A DNA stretch of 62,000 bases, from the NCBI RefSeq assembly GCF_001039355.2, contig NW_019775933.1, forward strand, positions 1 to 62,000, in the 5' to 3' direction. This document shows positions 24,101 through 36,994 of the stretch, in pieces; positions within the stretch are counted from its first letter, which is position 1; each line of letters begins with the position of its first letter. This DNA is from Lingula anatina (Eukaryota; Brachiopoda; Lingulata; Lingulida; Lingulidae). A program made the position numbers and the translations under genes. The notes under the pieces were generated by a model. The model saw only the letters and a program-made list of their open reading frames with translations, did no database searches and had not been told where the DNA came from.

Positions 24101-27100
24101 TTTTACATAGAAACCAGTAATAAAAATTTGATCAAGATACAAAGTGCTTTGTTTGTGTAGGCTTTCACTGCATACCATTATAGACAGAATTATTGTTTCA
24201 TTTTACTTTTACAGGGCTGATTGATACAAACAGGGGGTGAAAGTGGCATGTTTCACACTTTAAGATAAACCATATACCAGTGTGTGATTCACTTTGGTGT
24301 CTAAAATTGGGGCCAGTCTGGTGGTATTGGGGGAGGGGGTGGGTACAGCCAATCAAATGTTGAGATTTATTATTAGATTAATGTTTGGTGATATTAATGA
24401 GTTCAGTCATTAGAAATATTAGTATTCTTTGAAGGTTTGCTTGTTGGAATTAACTTGTTAATTGAAGTACTTTTAAATTTAAATTAGCGTTTGACAGGAT
24501 CAAGCAAGGTCAACTTTTATATAACACTAGTGTGTTAAGTTCAAAAAAAGGCTGGGGCTTTAGCCATTTCAATAAATTCATGACACTCCTAATCAAATCA
24601 GGTCCTATTTCTCAGAGGGATGTTTCACAGAAATTTTGTGGACCACATTATTCTGGCCAAAAGGTCATTGGAAAATCAGTTCTGATAACTTTCAGTCTCT
24701 CCTTGCATGCGAACATCTTATCAATGTTACTTGTAGTGATTGGGCAGATTACCATTGGGGCACTGATGAAGATCATAGCTGTTGATTTGATTTTGCAGAT
24801 TACCTGCTGTGAAATTGTATAGACATCAGCAGTCTGTTTGAACTTGGGAATGAAAATGTTTGTCTTGAAGTAGGGACACAATTACGGAGTGGTGTTGTGT
24901 TCTTTTCTGTTATGGTTTAAAGGAACAAAAATTATTATTATTATTATTATTATTATNATCTTTCATATCTTCATCCAAAATCCAGCCTCACTGGTCTGTT
25001 TTAAGTGGAAGTGGGTTCATTTTCCTATATAACATGCTGGTGAATTGTTTACTGAAGGAAACTCTGTGTGTGGGATTTACTTCAGTTGCATTTATTTTAG
25101 TGGTGATGATGGGGGCTGGGGAGATGTGTGTGTGTGTGTGTGTGTGTAAATCTGGGATTAGATAAGTTCCCTGTGGTAAGAAATCATAATCAGGGATAGA
25201 CTACACTCCACAAGGAACAGAAATGTTCAACAATTCAGCTAAATGTAGTCTCTACCATCAACACATGCAGAAGGATCAATGTGGCTTAAGTTTAAAGTTT
25301 GTGTGCATACTGGCTTGATTGCAATTAGGCTGCCAATGACATTTATGTCCTGTAAATGCCAGGTTGCAACCTTTACACAACCATGGCAGTCATGAGTTTG
25401 TGAGTGTTTTGAACAGTTCCTTACAAACCCTGCAAACCTCCAAGATGACAGATAAAAAGTGATAGAGGCCAAGAGATGGCTTGGAAAACTATTGAGAACA
25501 CTTTTAAGATATACACCACCTTGCAACCCCATGGTTATTCCCTGCATTTGACAACTAGAGTAAGCCAATCCTCCACCAAGCAATCAAAGGGCTGGTGTAA
25601 TATATTGAAATAGCAGGGTGTATTTGAGCCCCATGGAAATGCAGCCTTGAAACTCTCTCTCTCTAAAGTGTTACCCTTAGTCTGATTGGTTGTAATTGTA
25701 TGCGGTTAGGGATAGACAAAGGCTGGTGTCCCCAGAGCTGTGGTATTTCTCACTTTCTGTCTACAAACTCCACTTGGAAGTCATTCTCTATAAATGGGGT
25801 GATGTATTACCTTATCAGGCTTTGCATTCATGGATGCAATGTTATCTTCTACAGATCCGTGGCCATTTTGATTGGTTTAGATTTTTGATAAGTTTGCTAA
25901 GGGAGGTTGTTTTAATTGGTGGTTGGGAAAAAATAAATGTAGCTTGTAAACACAGTTTTTTTTAATCATGGACTGCTTGGTATGAAGTGGTCCTTGTGGA
26001 AACTATTATCATTCACTTTCTGTTGTTATCGACAAAGATTATTGATAAGCATGCTGATTGTCAATTTCTGTTTGAGTTATCCCATTTTTTAAAGATTACT
26101 AGATATCATTGACAATTATCTCTCCTTCCCACATAGGAAATCGTGTACTTCATTTGTTTTTCCAAAATCTTTATCTTTTATCTTTTTATTTGTATAGATA
26201 GCAGATAAGTTTGACAGTTGTAGTTATTTATTTATTTGTAGCAGGAAAAGGCATGTGGAAAAACCTGTACTGTTTGCCAAATTTTGCCTTCTTTAAGCTG
26301 ATATTCTGCATGTCAGTTTTAATCGGCATAGACTGCACACAGAGTGAAGACACACATGGAAAGCAAAAATTGGATTAAAGATGCAGAAATGATGTGTCTT
26401 TTGTGCAATTATTTTTAATCTTTGAAAAGTTTGAAGAATGAAGTTGGAACGTTTTACATTAAATTAAGCAATTTACAGCAAGATAAACATAACTTGAATA
26501 TCTGTCATTCTTCTGTTAACTTGTGGTCAAAGCATGTTTCTCTGAAATCACTTGAAAGACGTTTGCCACTTATTGAACCAGAAATCATTACAAGTTATTT
26601 AACAGTAATATGTTTGTCTGTGAACCAATATTTATTCATTCTTACTTGCTTTTTGGTCAGATTAGTGGTATGTCAGATTAAAATTATGAACAGTATAGGA
26701 TTTAAGTTGTAGTATTGATTAAAAGAACCCCATCAATGGAATGTGTGAGAGTGAAATGTAAGGTACTGAAATCTCTGACAAAGAATATTTTGGTGATGCA
26801 TAATGATATTGTCTTTAATATGGGTAGTTTAATGACACAAAGTGTAAGACAATAGAAGTTTTGGATTACGTTGATGTAAATGGTGCACATTGTGGATGAA
26901 AATTTTGTTCTGATAAAAATTAGAAGGAAAAGCATAGATCAGTATGAAAGCAAATAGAACAGTGAGATAGAGAGCTGTTTTTTGGAGGGCCTGAGAAGCA
27001 GAGGAAAAAAGTCAAGAAAATGATATATGGAGAAAAAAACTCTTGCTTTGAATTGCAGGTTTTACATAGAAACCAGTAATAAAAATTTGATCAAGATACA

Positions 27101-27229
27101 AAGTGCTTTGTTTGTGTAGGCTTTCACTGCATACCATTATAGACAGAATTGTTTCACACTTTTACAGGGATGATTGATACAAACAGTGGGTGAAAGTGGC
27201 ATGTTTCACACTTTAAGATAAACCAGGCT

Positions 27230-27279
<50 letters not shown>

Positions 27280-27922
27280 TTCACCTTGGTGTCTAAAATT
27301 GGGGCCAGTCTGGTGGTATTGGGGGAGGGGGTGGGTACAGCCAATCAAATGTTGAGATTTATTATTAGATTAATGTTTGGTGATATTAATGAGTTCAGTC
27401 ATTAGAAATATTAGTATTCTTTGAAGGTTTGCCTGTTGGAATTAACTTGTTAATTGAAGTACTTTTAAATTTAAATTAGCATTTGACAGGATCAAGCAAG
27501 GTCAACTTTTATATAACACTAGTGTGTTAAGTTCAAAAAAAGGCTGGGGCTTTAGCCATTTCAATAAATTCATGACACTCCTAATCAAATCAGGTCCTAT
27601 TTCTCAGAGGGATGTTTCACAGAAATTTTGTGGACCACATTATTCTGGCCAAAAGGTCATTGGAAAATCAGTTCTGATAACTTTCAGTCTCTCCTTGCAT
27701 GCGAACATCTTATCAATGTTACTTGTAGTGATTGGGCAGATTACCATTGGGGCACTGATGAAGATCATAGCTGTTGATTTGATTTTGCAGATTACCTGCT
27801 GTGAAATTGTATAGACATCAGCAGTCTGTTTGAACTTGGGAATGAAAATGTTTGTCTTGAAGTAGGGACACAATTACGGAGTGGTGTTGTGTTCTTTTCT
27901 GTTATGGTTTAAAGGAACAAAA

Positions 27923-27967
<45 letters not shown>

Positions 27968-30900
27968 TTTAAATAAGTATTTTAATGACAGTGTTGTTCT
28001 GTGAATCAGTGTTCCTTGTTATTAACATCCTGTTGTTACTGAAATCATTATTGGTGAATGTTGAAAAACCTTAAAAAGATAATATATTATCACAAACAGA
28101 TGTACACTTTTGTGTGTTTATCGATGAAGACCTCCACATTATTAAGTAACAGATAAACATTTACAGTTTATTCATGCATGTAACACATGAGCATGATGCA
28201 GAATACATGAAACTCAAAAAAACTAAAACTCAAACTAAATCTATAAATGAAGATATTGCACTCCATACAAGTTTTACAAATAAAGGATGAAAACTAAACA
28301 ACAACATCAACAACAACAATGACAGCAATAATTATGATAATGATAGTGGTTTTATATCTATGTCCACTTAGCTTTCTGCTTGGTGGACAAATAGCTCTTT
28401 TATACTGAAATATCATTAAGCTTAGATCACAATTTTTCTGATTTCTTTGCACTGACGAACCTCAAATACCAGCAGATGTGTGTAGCAATGTTTGATTCAA
28501 AATTTGTAACAATGATAATATTGTTATGTATGCACTATTAGAGGTAATGTGTAGAATTTACGTGTGTTTCACCTGACAAAATAATCAGAGGCATGGAAAC
28601 TTAACATTATGTATTATGTATCATTGAATCATTAACATTGATATACTGTTAACTACAATATGCTGTATACACATAGCAATGAATAAAACTTCAACAAAGT
28701 AAAAATATAATTCTCAACAATTTTAATCAACCTTACACAATAATTGTAATACAGACACTGCATATAACACTATAACATACCTCTTCACCTTGCCTTTGCT
28801 ATTTACTGACGGCACCCTACAGATGTGCATGGGTCCATAAGTAAATACTTTCATGGCATACTCACCACTGGTATATTTTCTCAACCACCACAATGCCACA
28901 TTGACTGATGGATATTCATAAGTAACAAAAAATGTCCCTATTCAGCAATATTCATTTCCTCCAATCTAAATTTCAAATGTCAGAAGATATGTATTTTAAC
29001 ATTGCACTGGAAATTTTCCGAAAGATGCTTTTAGGCAAATGAACTGAATATGAAAAAAATGTAAATAGATATTACTATGATATTTTTAGTTCAATGGGAC
29101 AGACATGATTAGAGTACAGATGTCGGTTTCCCATGTTCTCTGAAATGCAGGATTGTAGCCATCGGCTTGGTGTAGCCTTTATTTCAACCATATTAATCTG
29201 TAAAGCCAAAGCTTAATTTTGACACATTTTAATGATAAAAAGACTTTTTTGACTTAAATATGGGTAATTAATATTGCTTAGTCAATGCATCCTCAGAAAT
29301 CTATTCTATGTCCTTGTGAGGTTTCATGTATGAGCAGTATTAATTCTGCATTCATGCAAAAATCGGAAATGGGATCTTGTCTGTCCCCATGAGGGTCATG
29401 CTCCTCTGTAGAAAAGGTTAAAGAAATCAAGTGACACTTCATGTTTATGTTCTCTCATTCATTTGTGCTTCACCTTATTACCTGTCAATAGATGATGTTT
29501 CTAAAGATGGCAAAAACATCTTGAATCTGTTGTGATATGTTAGCACTTACCATAATGTGAAGCTCATAGATATTTTATCGAAAGTTATCACTGATTGTGT
29601 GAAATTTGCTTGGTTTGTTGTCACCTTGCGTGGTTAATGAAACTACGAACCATAGAAAATGATTTTAAAATACCACACTAGTTTACCATAAAGAAAGAAG
29701 AAAAATGATCAACATCATGTAAGTGTTTTTTGGAAACATTCAGTAAAAATTGCCTGATATACCTGGCAGAAGTTTGTTAAACAAAAACTTGGTCCACATG
29801 CAATAAAAATCAAAATAAGATAGAAAAAGGCATCAGCTCACCCTTAAACCAACTAAAGATACCTTACTAGCCCATGCTACATTGCCCTGCTAATTGTTGG
29901 TAAGTACAGGTCCTATATCTGCATTAGAAAAAAAACCACTTCATTTGTTTCATGATTAGAAGTTGACTGCCATTTTGTCCAGCGAGAATTTCTTACAAAA
30001 TACTTGAGTGGTGCAATTTTTGCAGTTATTCCCATGCCAAATCTAGACTTTCTGGTTGAAAATGATAATATACAAACTAGTATTTAGTCACTTTTTTTTA
30101 CTGCAGCGTGAATACAAAAGCAATTGCAGGTAGAGTTAATTGCTTCCATCTGGCCTAAAGTTACAGGGTTGCATTGAAAAGTGCACACAATTAATCTGCA
30201 GCCTTGGTAGAGGGTAGGCACAGGTTAGCACAGCTAATTTTTTTAATTTGTCAACAACTACTTAAAAATTAGGAGTACAAATTATCATTTTACACAAATT
30301 TATAAAACAGCATCTTAGGTAAACATCAACAAATTAAGCTTTGATTGAAAACCTTTTTGCAGTGGTATCAGTCGGTGAGATTTTATTAATCATACCATAG
30401 CATTTTGTTTAGCTTTTAGGTTGTTAGAGAGAAAAAAATTTTAATTACAAGGTTAATAAATTTACTTTATACCAGTGAATAAATCTGATTTCATTAAATT
30501 TTAAAATAATTTTTTTGACTGAGTATATAAATAAGTTCCAATAGCATTTAAGACTATATTAATAATCAAACAATTAAAATTCATTTCATCATTATCATCA
30601 TGTATACTGTTTTTAATAGAGAAAGGGGTCCTCAACCATAGTCTTATTATTGTATCTAGGCATACAATATACACAGTGCCTAGAAGAGCTTGCACTTTTT
30701 TTAAAAACAATTCCAGATGTCAACTAGAGATCGTGTTAGACAGAGTCCAATCTGCAGGGACATTAGAAATCGATTTTACCAAAGAGAATCGTGATAAAAT
30801 TTGTAAATAGGTGGTTGAACCTCCCACGCTAACTTTAAAGTCTGTAGTTACTGCCTGGGTTTTCATTTGGCTTTCTCAACAAGGGATAAAATGAAATTAG

Positions 30901-31180
30901 ATTACCTTTGAGATAAAAATCCCAATATGATGTTTTGACAGATACTGATTTTTTTAATGTGAAGTATATTGGCAAACTGGGTTTTCTTTTTGAAATAAAT
31001 AGAAAATTAGCATAAATATATCTAAACAATGTACCGACTTGATATTTTTTATTCCAGGTTGAATGGATGAGTGATAAGATAATGCGCTCCTTTGAAGACA
31101 AAAGGAACAACCCCTTCCAGTTTAAACACATTCAGCTGTGTCACAGTTTGGCCGAACTGGCCAAAGTCCCAGAACCAAAG
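12032..31180 (+). CDS. CPSF2: CPSF2 (cleavage and polyadenylation specificity factor subunit 2, CPSF100), N-terminal 324 residues, 3' part missing
   Basis: Recognised from its protein: it starts [20 protein letters not shown], and contains [38 protein letters not shown] and [19 protein letters not shown], all close to known CPSF2. Coding exons: 12032-12180, 12629-12788, 13004-13109, 13546-13675, 13922-14037, 14866-14954, 15221-15319, 31058-31180; total 972 nt, exactly 324 codons, all junctions GT-AG. CPSF100 is the catalytically inactive partner of the CPSF73 endonuclease in the nuclear pre-mRNA 3'-end complex. The metallo-beta-lactamase region is visible, and the HxHxDH zinc motif is replaced by H-P-D-A-F-H, as is normal for CPSF2. 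The family protein is about 780 residues, so roughly 60 percent lies beyond exon 9 and is not found here. Exons 1-3 are also present at 7200-9153 as an apparent allele. Confidence 0.95.
12629..12788 (+). CDS. CPSF2: CPSF2 exon 3, main copy
   Basis: Acceptor TTATCTTAG, donor GTAATA. Encodes [20 protein letters not shown] through [20 protein letters not shown]. Contains the degenerate metal-site loop. Confidence 0.93.
13004..13109 (+). CDS. CPSF2: CPSF2 exon 4
   Basis: Acceptor TTTCTTTTAG, donor GTTAGT. Encodes [20 protein letters not shown], then [15 protein letters not shown] and the first base of the next Gly codon. Confidence 0.92.
13546..13675 (+). CDS. CPSF2: CPSF2 exon 5
   Basis: Acceptor CAATTTTAG, donor GTTCAT. 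Encodes [20 protein letters not shown] and [20 protein letters not shown]. The Gly-His-Met-Ile-Gly-Gly segment is a conserved CPSF-family strand and turn. Confidence 0.92.
13922..14037 (+). CDS. CPSF2: CPSF2 exon 6
   Basis: Acceptor CTGTATAG, donor GTGAGT. Encodes [20 protein letters not shown] and then [18 protein letters not shown]. The R-P-x-L-L-I-T-D segment is typical of CPSF2. Confidence 0.92.
14038..14865. other. CPSF2 intron 6
   Basis: 828 bp. Contains a dispersed-looking motif CCTTCGGCCTTCTTCAGGGA near 14250 but no element ends I could define. No coding signal. Confidence 0.6.
14866..14954 (+). CDS. CPSF2: CPSF2 exon 7
   Basis: Acceptor TTTTTGCAG, donor GTATGG. Encodes [20 protein letters not shown] then [10 protein letters not shown], the entry to the beta-CASP region. 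Confidence 0.92.
15221..15319 (+). CDS. CPSF2: CPSF2 exon 8
   Basis: Acceptor CACTTTTTAG, donor GTGAGT. Encodes [20 protein letters not shown] followed by [13 protein letters not shown]. Confidence 0.92.
20483..20600. repeat. Degenerate minisatellite based on AATTGTACTG
   Basis: The core AATTGTACTG recurs five times or so (one variant AATTGCACTG), partly alternating with GGAAAAATC. Intronic, no known role. Confidence 0.7.
21804..24956. repeat. Duplication 2, copy A
   Basis: 3.15 kb nearly identical to 24958-27965, ending in (ATT)n directly before the single N. It carries a 175-bp MITE at 23404-23578 that copy B lacks. Confidence 0.9.
23404..23578. mobile_element. 175-bp foldback MITE, polymorphic between haplotype copies
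   Basis: Ends GGCTCCATTCAGAATAG and CTATTCTGAATGGGGCC are inverted repeats, and the whole element folds back: GGACTAACCAGTCCACGGGT (left) pairs with sequence near 23530-23560. It is flanked by AAA on both sides (23401-23403, 23579-23581). The matching site in copy B, near 26555, reads GAAAGACG with a single AAA and no element: a clean empty site. Confidence 0.85.
24958..27965. repeat. Duplication 2, copy B
   Basis: Starts directly after the N at 24957 with the same bases as 21804. Lacks the MITE but has a 46-bp (GT)n tract at 27233-27278 that copy A lacks. Probably the overlapping end of the next contig, from the other haplotype. Confidence 0.9.
27233..27278. repeat. (GT)n microsatellite, present only in duplication 2 copy B
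   Basis: About 46 bp of GT. Copy A at about 24280 has only a short GTGTG. Confidence 0.95.
27926..27967. repeat. (ATT)n microsatellite
   Basis: Uninterrupted ATT repeat in copy B. The same tract in copy A (24930-24956) runs into the N, so the contig ended inside it. Confidence 0.95.
31058..31180 (+). CDS. CPSF2: CPSF2 exon 9 (last visible)
   Basis: Acceptor TTTTTTATTCCAG, donor GTAAGT, 41 codons in phase 0. Encodes [20 protein letters not shown] and [20 protein letters not shown] then K. It joins exon 8 (...FAKSQ) exactly as in other CPSF2 proteins, although the intron between them is 15.7 kb here. The expected next block, V-V-L-A-S-x-P-D, was not found downstream by eye. Confidence 0.93.
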
Positions 31181-34100
31181 GTAAGTGAATCCTGACAAAT
31201 TATAACCCTGTTGTTGCAAACACTTGTGGGGAACTTTACCAAATATTATCACCAATTGTCTGCCCCCTGGAATGGGTTCCTTTTACTTTGATGTCATCAG
31301 GCAAAGTTTTTCTGGAAATTTCTTCTGGCAAATATCCAAAGAGGTTCTTGCAAGGATCCGACAGTCAACTCATGATGTAATGTCTTGCACAGAGGATCAT
31401 CAGAAAGTGTTTTTTTTATTTTTTAATCAAATAGGCATGGTTCCTCTGGAGATGCTAGCTATCAGAAAGTATTTCCTGAGACATAACTATTGAACATTGG
31501 TGAAACACAGTTATAAGAGCTCCCATTAAGTTTCTTAAGAGAAAATTGAAATAAATACTTCTGGAACCATGGTACTGGTATTTCAACATCTTGAAATTTT
31601 CTAAAAAAAATTCAGACATCCTAATTAAGGATTATAATATAGCTCTTTTGAAAAGGTTGAAGATATAACTGTCACTAGTGTTATGTGCAGTTAACTTAGA
31701 GTAGACAGCACTTTGTATGATGTTGCACTAAAGATATTCATTGCAAATAAAAGGAAACAACTAATTATTATTTACTTAGCCAGTTATTCTGATCTAACAT
31801 CAGATAAAATGCATATAAAATGACATCTTTTCACTTTTCAGCAAAATTGATAAAATGGTAGTATTTGTTTGATTAAAAAATGACATGTCATGCTTAATTG
31901 GAAAATTTGTATCTATTACATCTAATAATTTAAGGTCATGTATCAGGTCTGTTTAAGGGCTTAAATGAACGACCTAAATCTTATAATTAACACCCAGTCC
32001 TTTTGTATTATTTCATTTTTGTTTTTTTTAAATTATTTTCAGTAAGATAAGTATATAAATGCCTCAAATAAATAATTCAAATGCAGTGTATTTTCTTTTC
32101 TGGGATAGAGTGGTTGTCTTAGGGGTGTGGGATTGTCTGGTGGGGGAATTGCCTGGTTGGAGGGGGGGGGGAGGGAATTGTCCTAGAATCATCCTTTTTT
32201 GGACATAGTTCTGGAAATTTAGTATTCAAGTTAAAAAAAAAAAATGTCAGTATTCTCTTCAAACCACACATGGTCTAATATGTTTATGCATTCATGTGAA
32301 TATCTCTCTGTCAGACTGGTATCCCATCCTGTTGAAAAATGGATTCTCATTATACGATCTCGTGTAGACCTGTGTGGTGAAAATGGGGTGATTGAACGCC
32401 TCACTCTCCTGATGCACCTCGTAGATCCTTCTTCACAGTAGGGTTGAAGTGCTTAAAATGCTACGGTTGATCAGCGGTATGAACAATTCATATCTTTTGA
32501 AGAATGTGTACCTTGACTTAATTCTGGAGATAGGAAAAGTTACATATACAACAATTGGGCAGTTCCCTAATTTTTTTATTGTTACCAAGAGGAAGTGAAA
32601 TAAGTTTGACCCTTTGCATTTATTTAGTATTGCAAATAAACATCTTCCCATGCATCCATATGTTGGTAAAGATGGAATGTCTAAAGCATTATGGAGTGGA
32701 AGAGAAAAATAATTTTTTTAAAAAGCTTTATGCCCATTCCAACAAAATATTAGAAGTTTTGTTATGTGTTTTGCTTGTCCAAAATACTTATTCTCACATA
32801 TGAATATTGGCACATTGTAAGTGTGGTAGAAACATTTGCTTTACTTAATGCTGTGCTGGTCTTCATGGTAATGCATGTGAACAGTGCAACATATAGGGCG
32901 TGGCACTTTAAGATTAATGAATTTGCCTTCTGTTGTCTTCCCTAAGGACTCCTGTCGACTGGATATCAACTAAATGCATCATTTGTTGTCCAATCCTTTA
33001 AACTGTGGCAAGTTGAAGTCAAGGTGCATGATAATCAGTTTCTGGTTCATTGCTTCCTTTCTCTATTATCACCAGTATTTTCTTGAGGCATGGATTCTGT
33101 CCCACCTTTCCATTATCAACTTGACCAGTTCTGAAGTAAAATGAGTTCAACAACCTTCAGTTACTGTGATGTATTTAGATGGGTTGCATTACAAAGGGAC
33201 CTGAGTTTGCTGGTTTCTTGGACAGCAAATAGGTTATCAAAGTTTTGAGGAAATCTTTTGGTTGATAACATGATAAAATCATGAACATGTTTGTAAAATA
33301 AAACTGAAGATAATTCTTGTGGTAAAGAATCTGGATCTAGAGCAGATATGTATACTTTAAATGAAGAATTATTCGTTTGATAATTTTGTAAATTCTGTTA
33401 TAAACTATCCATCAGCACCATTGTAATCAGAATTTCTATTATTGATCCCTTTTTCTAAGAGATGTGGGAATTCTCATGCCATTGGATGGAAGTTGTTTGA
33501 CCTTACCTCAGTGAATTCCTACTAATTAATCTTGGGACTGTTGCGCTGATAATCCCCAATTTTGTTAATTGGTCGAAAAAGCAAATTCATGCTTTGGCCA
33601 TCAGGGATATTTGAGTAATTTGGAAATCAGTTCGATGCCAAGGATCACAAACACATTGCATAATTGAATACAAAATGATGGCTTTTACTTGTATTGGAAA
33701 TGTCACAAAGGAGAGTGTCACTACTCAGCAGTTGTGTGGGAAGGAAAGTGGTGCTCCTCGAGACGCTCCTTATAAGCTGGATATATCTATGAAGTTAACT
33801 GAAAGAACGTTGCATTTTAAAGGGAAGGAGTTATTTTCACTATCAGATTTACAAATGAAATGTCACTAATTATAGGACATTTCCCAGAAGGGCTGCAATC
33901 TTTTTTATTTCTCCAATTATCGTTGATTGCTTGAATTCATTTTGTGGATGACCATGTTGATGTTTTGTCTTTATCTATAAAAGCTGCATTTTACCCTCAG
34001 ACATTTGAAAAAAATCCCAGTGTTTGATAATTCAACATTACTTTTTTATTAAAATATTGTTTACCAATATCACATACATGAAAAATAGAGCACAATTTAT

Positions 34101-35623
34101 TAAATTTCTTCAGTTGTATTCAGAGACAAATGTGAAACCTGCTAGTTGCTTGGAGAGTACACACTTATTACGCCACCTTGAATCACCCATTACACTGTGA
34201 GGTTACATGATAATATATTGATGGGATTCTAAGAAAAAACTTTATAGTGCAGCCAAGACATCTATCATTTTTGTGATGAGCATTATAGACAAGGCATAAG
34301 TGATTTGTTTTAAGAAAATCACATAAAAATAGCTTACGCTGATAACAGCAAGATAAAACTGGGCACAGTAGGGTAGGATGTGATTAAGGCTGGCATTAAA
34401 TAATTTTATTTTCTAAGTACACTATAGCTTTAAGATCTTATTGCTAGTTAGGATGTAGTAACTCTTTCAATCTATTAACTTTAGTATTTTGAAAAAGATG
34501 AAAACCTTACCATATGATATACTCTACATATTTTGAAGAAAACAGGAAAGTTTGCCTTGTCTTGTTTTTCAATGTAGCATGTTATCTGTAAAGAATTAAA
34601 AACATTTTATTGAAAAACTCTTTATATTTGAGTATGCAATGGATAAAGTAAGACACTACTTGACATGGAAATTTGCAAAATCTGATTCATAACAGATTTT
34701 GAAGAGCACAAATGTGTTGAAAATATGGGGAATTGAACATTTCATATTATTTTGAACAAAACATAAATTAAAAACATCAGGAAAATCTTAACATATTGAC
34801 GTCAGGTTCTGCCAGTTAGAATAATATTGTAGGATCTTATTATGAACTTAATAAACATTTAGTTAAAGTTATACTTCAAATTCATTGAAGTTCATGTTGG
34901 TGAACTAGATGAAATATGTTTGTAATTGCATTGCAAAAAGCGAAATAGAGTTAATAACTCATCAAATACACATGGCGAGTCTGACAAGTTGAAGTGTATT
35001 TTTCACCTGTAGCCTACTTGAGGCTTGCACATTCTGCAAATCATCTGAAGTCTACAGGTAGTTACCCAATTTAGGCCATAATTCCAAGGAATTTTCATTG
35101 CCTTGTGGCATTTTGTAACCATTTACACTAAGAGCTGTAACACATTGGGAAAAGTCATACTGAATGTTGGGTAATAAGGTGCTTATTTTTTGTTTGGGTT
35201 CGGATTTTGGCAACTTCAGGAAACAGCTGTGCTCTCAAATTTTTGTTTCAAGGAGTTTCTCTCTAAATCCTGTTACTGTGAAAAGGTGGCCCTAGACTTG
35301 TCAGAATAAGATTGGGATGTTTCCAGAAATGAACGGGGATGGAGAGGGAGGTGAAGATGTACAATAAATCTCGCTGTTTGAACTAAACGGGGCAGGTAAA
35401 TGGTGGCAGGCATAAAGCAGATCTTTGTATTTGATTTTGTCTGAACTGAAGGGATAAATGAATGAAGCTCTATCCAAGCCTACCCATGCAATTAATTGGC
35501 TTTACATCATTTTACCACCTAGGACGTGCTGATCTAAGCAAATGCATGGTACATAAAAAGAAAATTCTTGTTATGTGTATCTGAAGTTTAAGTTTCTGCT
35601 CTTCAGAAATAAATAAGGACCTC
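31181..35623. other. No gene recognised downstream of CPSF2 exon 9
   Basis: AT-rich sequence with only short open frames and no recognisable protein. Contains a poly-G-rich patch near 32160-32173. Presumably the start of CPSF2 intron 9. Confidence 0.55.
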
Positions 35624-36993
35624 ACATGCGTTCAGGTGCTCTCTTGCTGTTAAAGATAGAGCCACCTGATGCATGAACACCATCAACATAACGATTATGA
35701 ATTCTGCTCTTTTAAAATTGATAGGATCCTTTTAAAAATCGATTAGGATATTACTGGCTTAGTTCTTTTGCAATGTTTTGCAATGATGTAGCTTTAAATT
35801 TGCACTCCACTGGCATCTAAAGCCAATTTATGTATTGTGATAATTTTTCTGATACTTACTCCCTCTCCAAGTGCTCACCAAACATATGACATGGTACTAT
35901 GCATCTTACATTTGATAATTGTGCCAGATATGTATTTTGACTTTTATTTTACTGAAGTTTTTACAAAAAATATTTGAATGACTACCGTTTTACTATTGTC
36001 CTGTTGTTAATTTTCTTCAAAGCATTTTCTAAAAGCTTTAAATGGAAAAGCCAATTTGAATACCACTTATTGAATGGGAAACCGTGGTCAGTAAGATTAT
36101 ATGGCTTACATGATTTAATAAAGTTTTGCCAAATACAGTGTTTTATTGCAAGCCAGCTCTTGTTGTGATTTAATTAACTCCTTACTTAGGAAGTAGAATC
36201 ATTTGTTGGTCTATTTGAAAGGCTTTTGTTACATAAAAGTTGTTGCAAATAAAAGTAATGAGAGCTGAAGGTTCTTGTTGAAACCTCCGTGATCACTCTA
36301 GTTGCAAAAGAAACACTCAATTTTAGGTAAAGGGCACTAAGACATGGTGTTCGTGTACTTGTAAACATTGCACATTCAGATGCTTGGTATGGTATTGGCA
36401 GTGGTGATGGCATAAGCCCACAAAATTGCTGCTGACACCTTTGTTGGGGCAATTTTTTTGATATTTACAGCCAGATGACATATTGGACAGTGAATTAAAA
36501 AGACCATCAATTTCAGTTTGCTTGTGCTTGGATATATATATATATATATATATATAAAAGTAAATTAAGGAAAACAAAGATGAATAGATAATTGAATATA
36601 TATATATGGATAAACAAATGAATGAATCAATTACAGGTAATTTTAATATGCTGTCCAGTTATTACAAATTAACAATTTTGTGTATAGTTTTATATCATGA
36701 TGTTTTTAAACTAGTTGATGTTATGTACCCATGGGGTGGCTATGCCTCTTTTATCCTCTAGTTTCATCTTATGAAATATTTGGCTCAAGTCAAAGTATGT
36801 TAAGCCCCCTTTACACTGGACGGCGTCCTTTCTGCGTCCAGCAGTACGGCCCCATTTGAGAGTTAAAAAATTATAATGCTTTACGTCCCGACAACTGGTC
36901 GATCATTGAGCATTCATTCTGATACAAAATTAATGCTCGTGCCTCCTTATTAAGACCACAGCGATGCCAAATTTCATGGTCGCAGAAAGGACG
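35624..36993. repeat. Duplication 3, copy A
   Basis: 1.37 kb nearly identical to 36995-38426. Ends at the N at 36994, inside the right inverted repeat of a MITE. Confidence 0.9.
36805..36993. mobile_element. Same MITE, cut in its right arm by the N
   Basis: Same left arm and interior as 38238-38445; the sequence stops 13 bases into the right arm at the N. A truncated assembly copy, not an independent insertion. Confidence 0.8.
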
Positions 36994-36994
36994 N

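Larger units (their letters stand above)
15320..31057. other. CPSF2 intron 8 (15.7 kb as assembled)
   Basis: Flanked by a GTGAGT donor and a TTATTCCAG acceptor. It holds duplication 2 (21804 to about 27965), a MITE and microsatellites. The remaining 15320-21803 and 27966-31057 show no exon or RNA gene that I can support. A 27-bp tandem pair lies at 19237-19290 and a small AATTGTACTG-based minisatellite at 20483-20600. True length is about 12.6 kb if the duplication is allelic. Confidence 0.75.

Noticed and set aside
24532-24822. 96-codon open frame identical at 27524-27814
   Set aside because: Within the duplicated intron; identical copies are expected for alleles, and an overlapping antisense frame is equally long. 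No homology recognised.
31224-31493. Plus-strand frame after CPSF2 exon 9
   Set aside because: Begins beyond the exon 9 donor and does not resemble the next CPSF2 block.
36186-36577. Cys/His-rich minus-strand frames repeated near 37557-37823
   Set aside because: They run into (AT)n repeats, have no motif spacing of a zinc finger that I can defend, and recur only through duplication 3.
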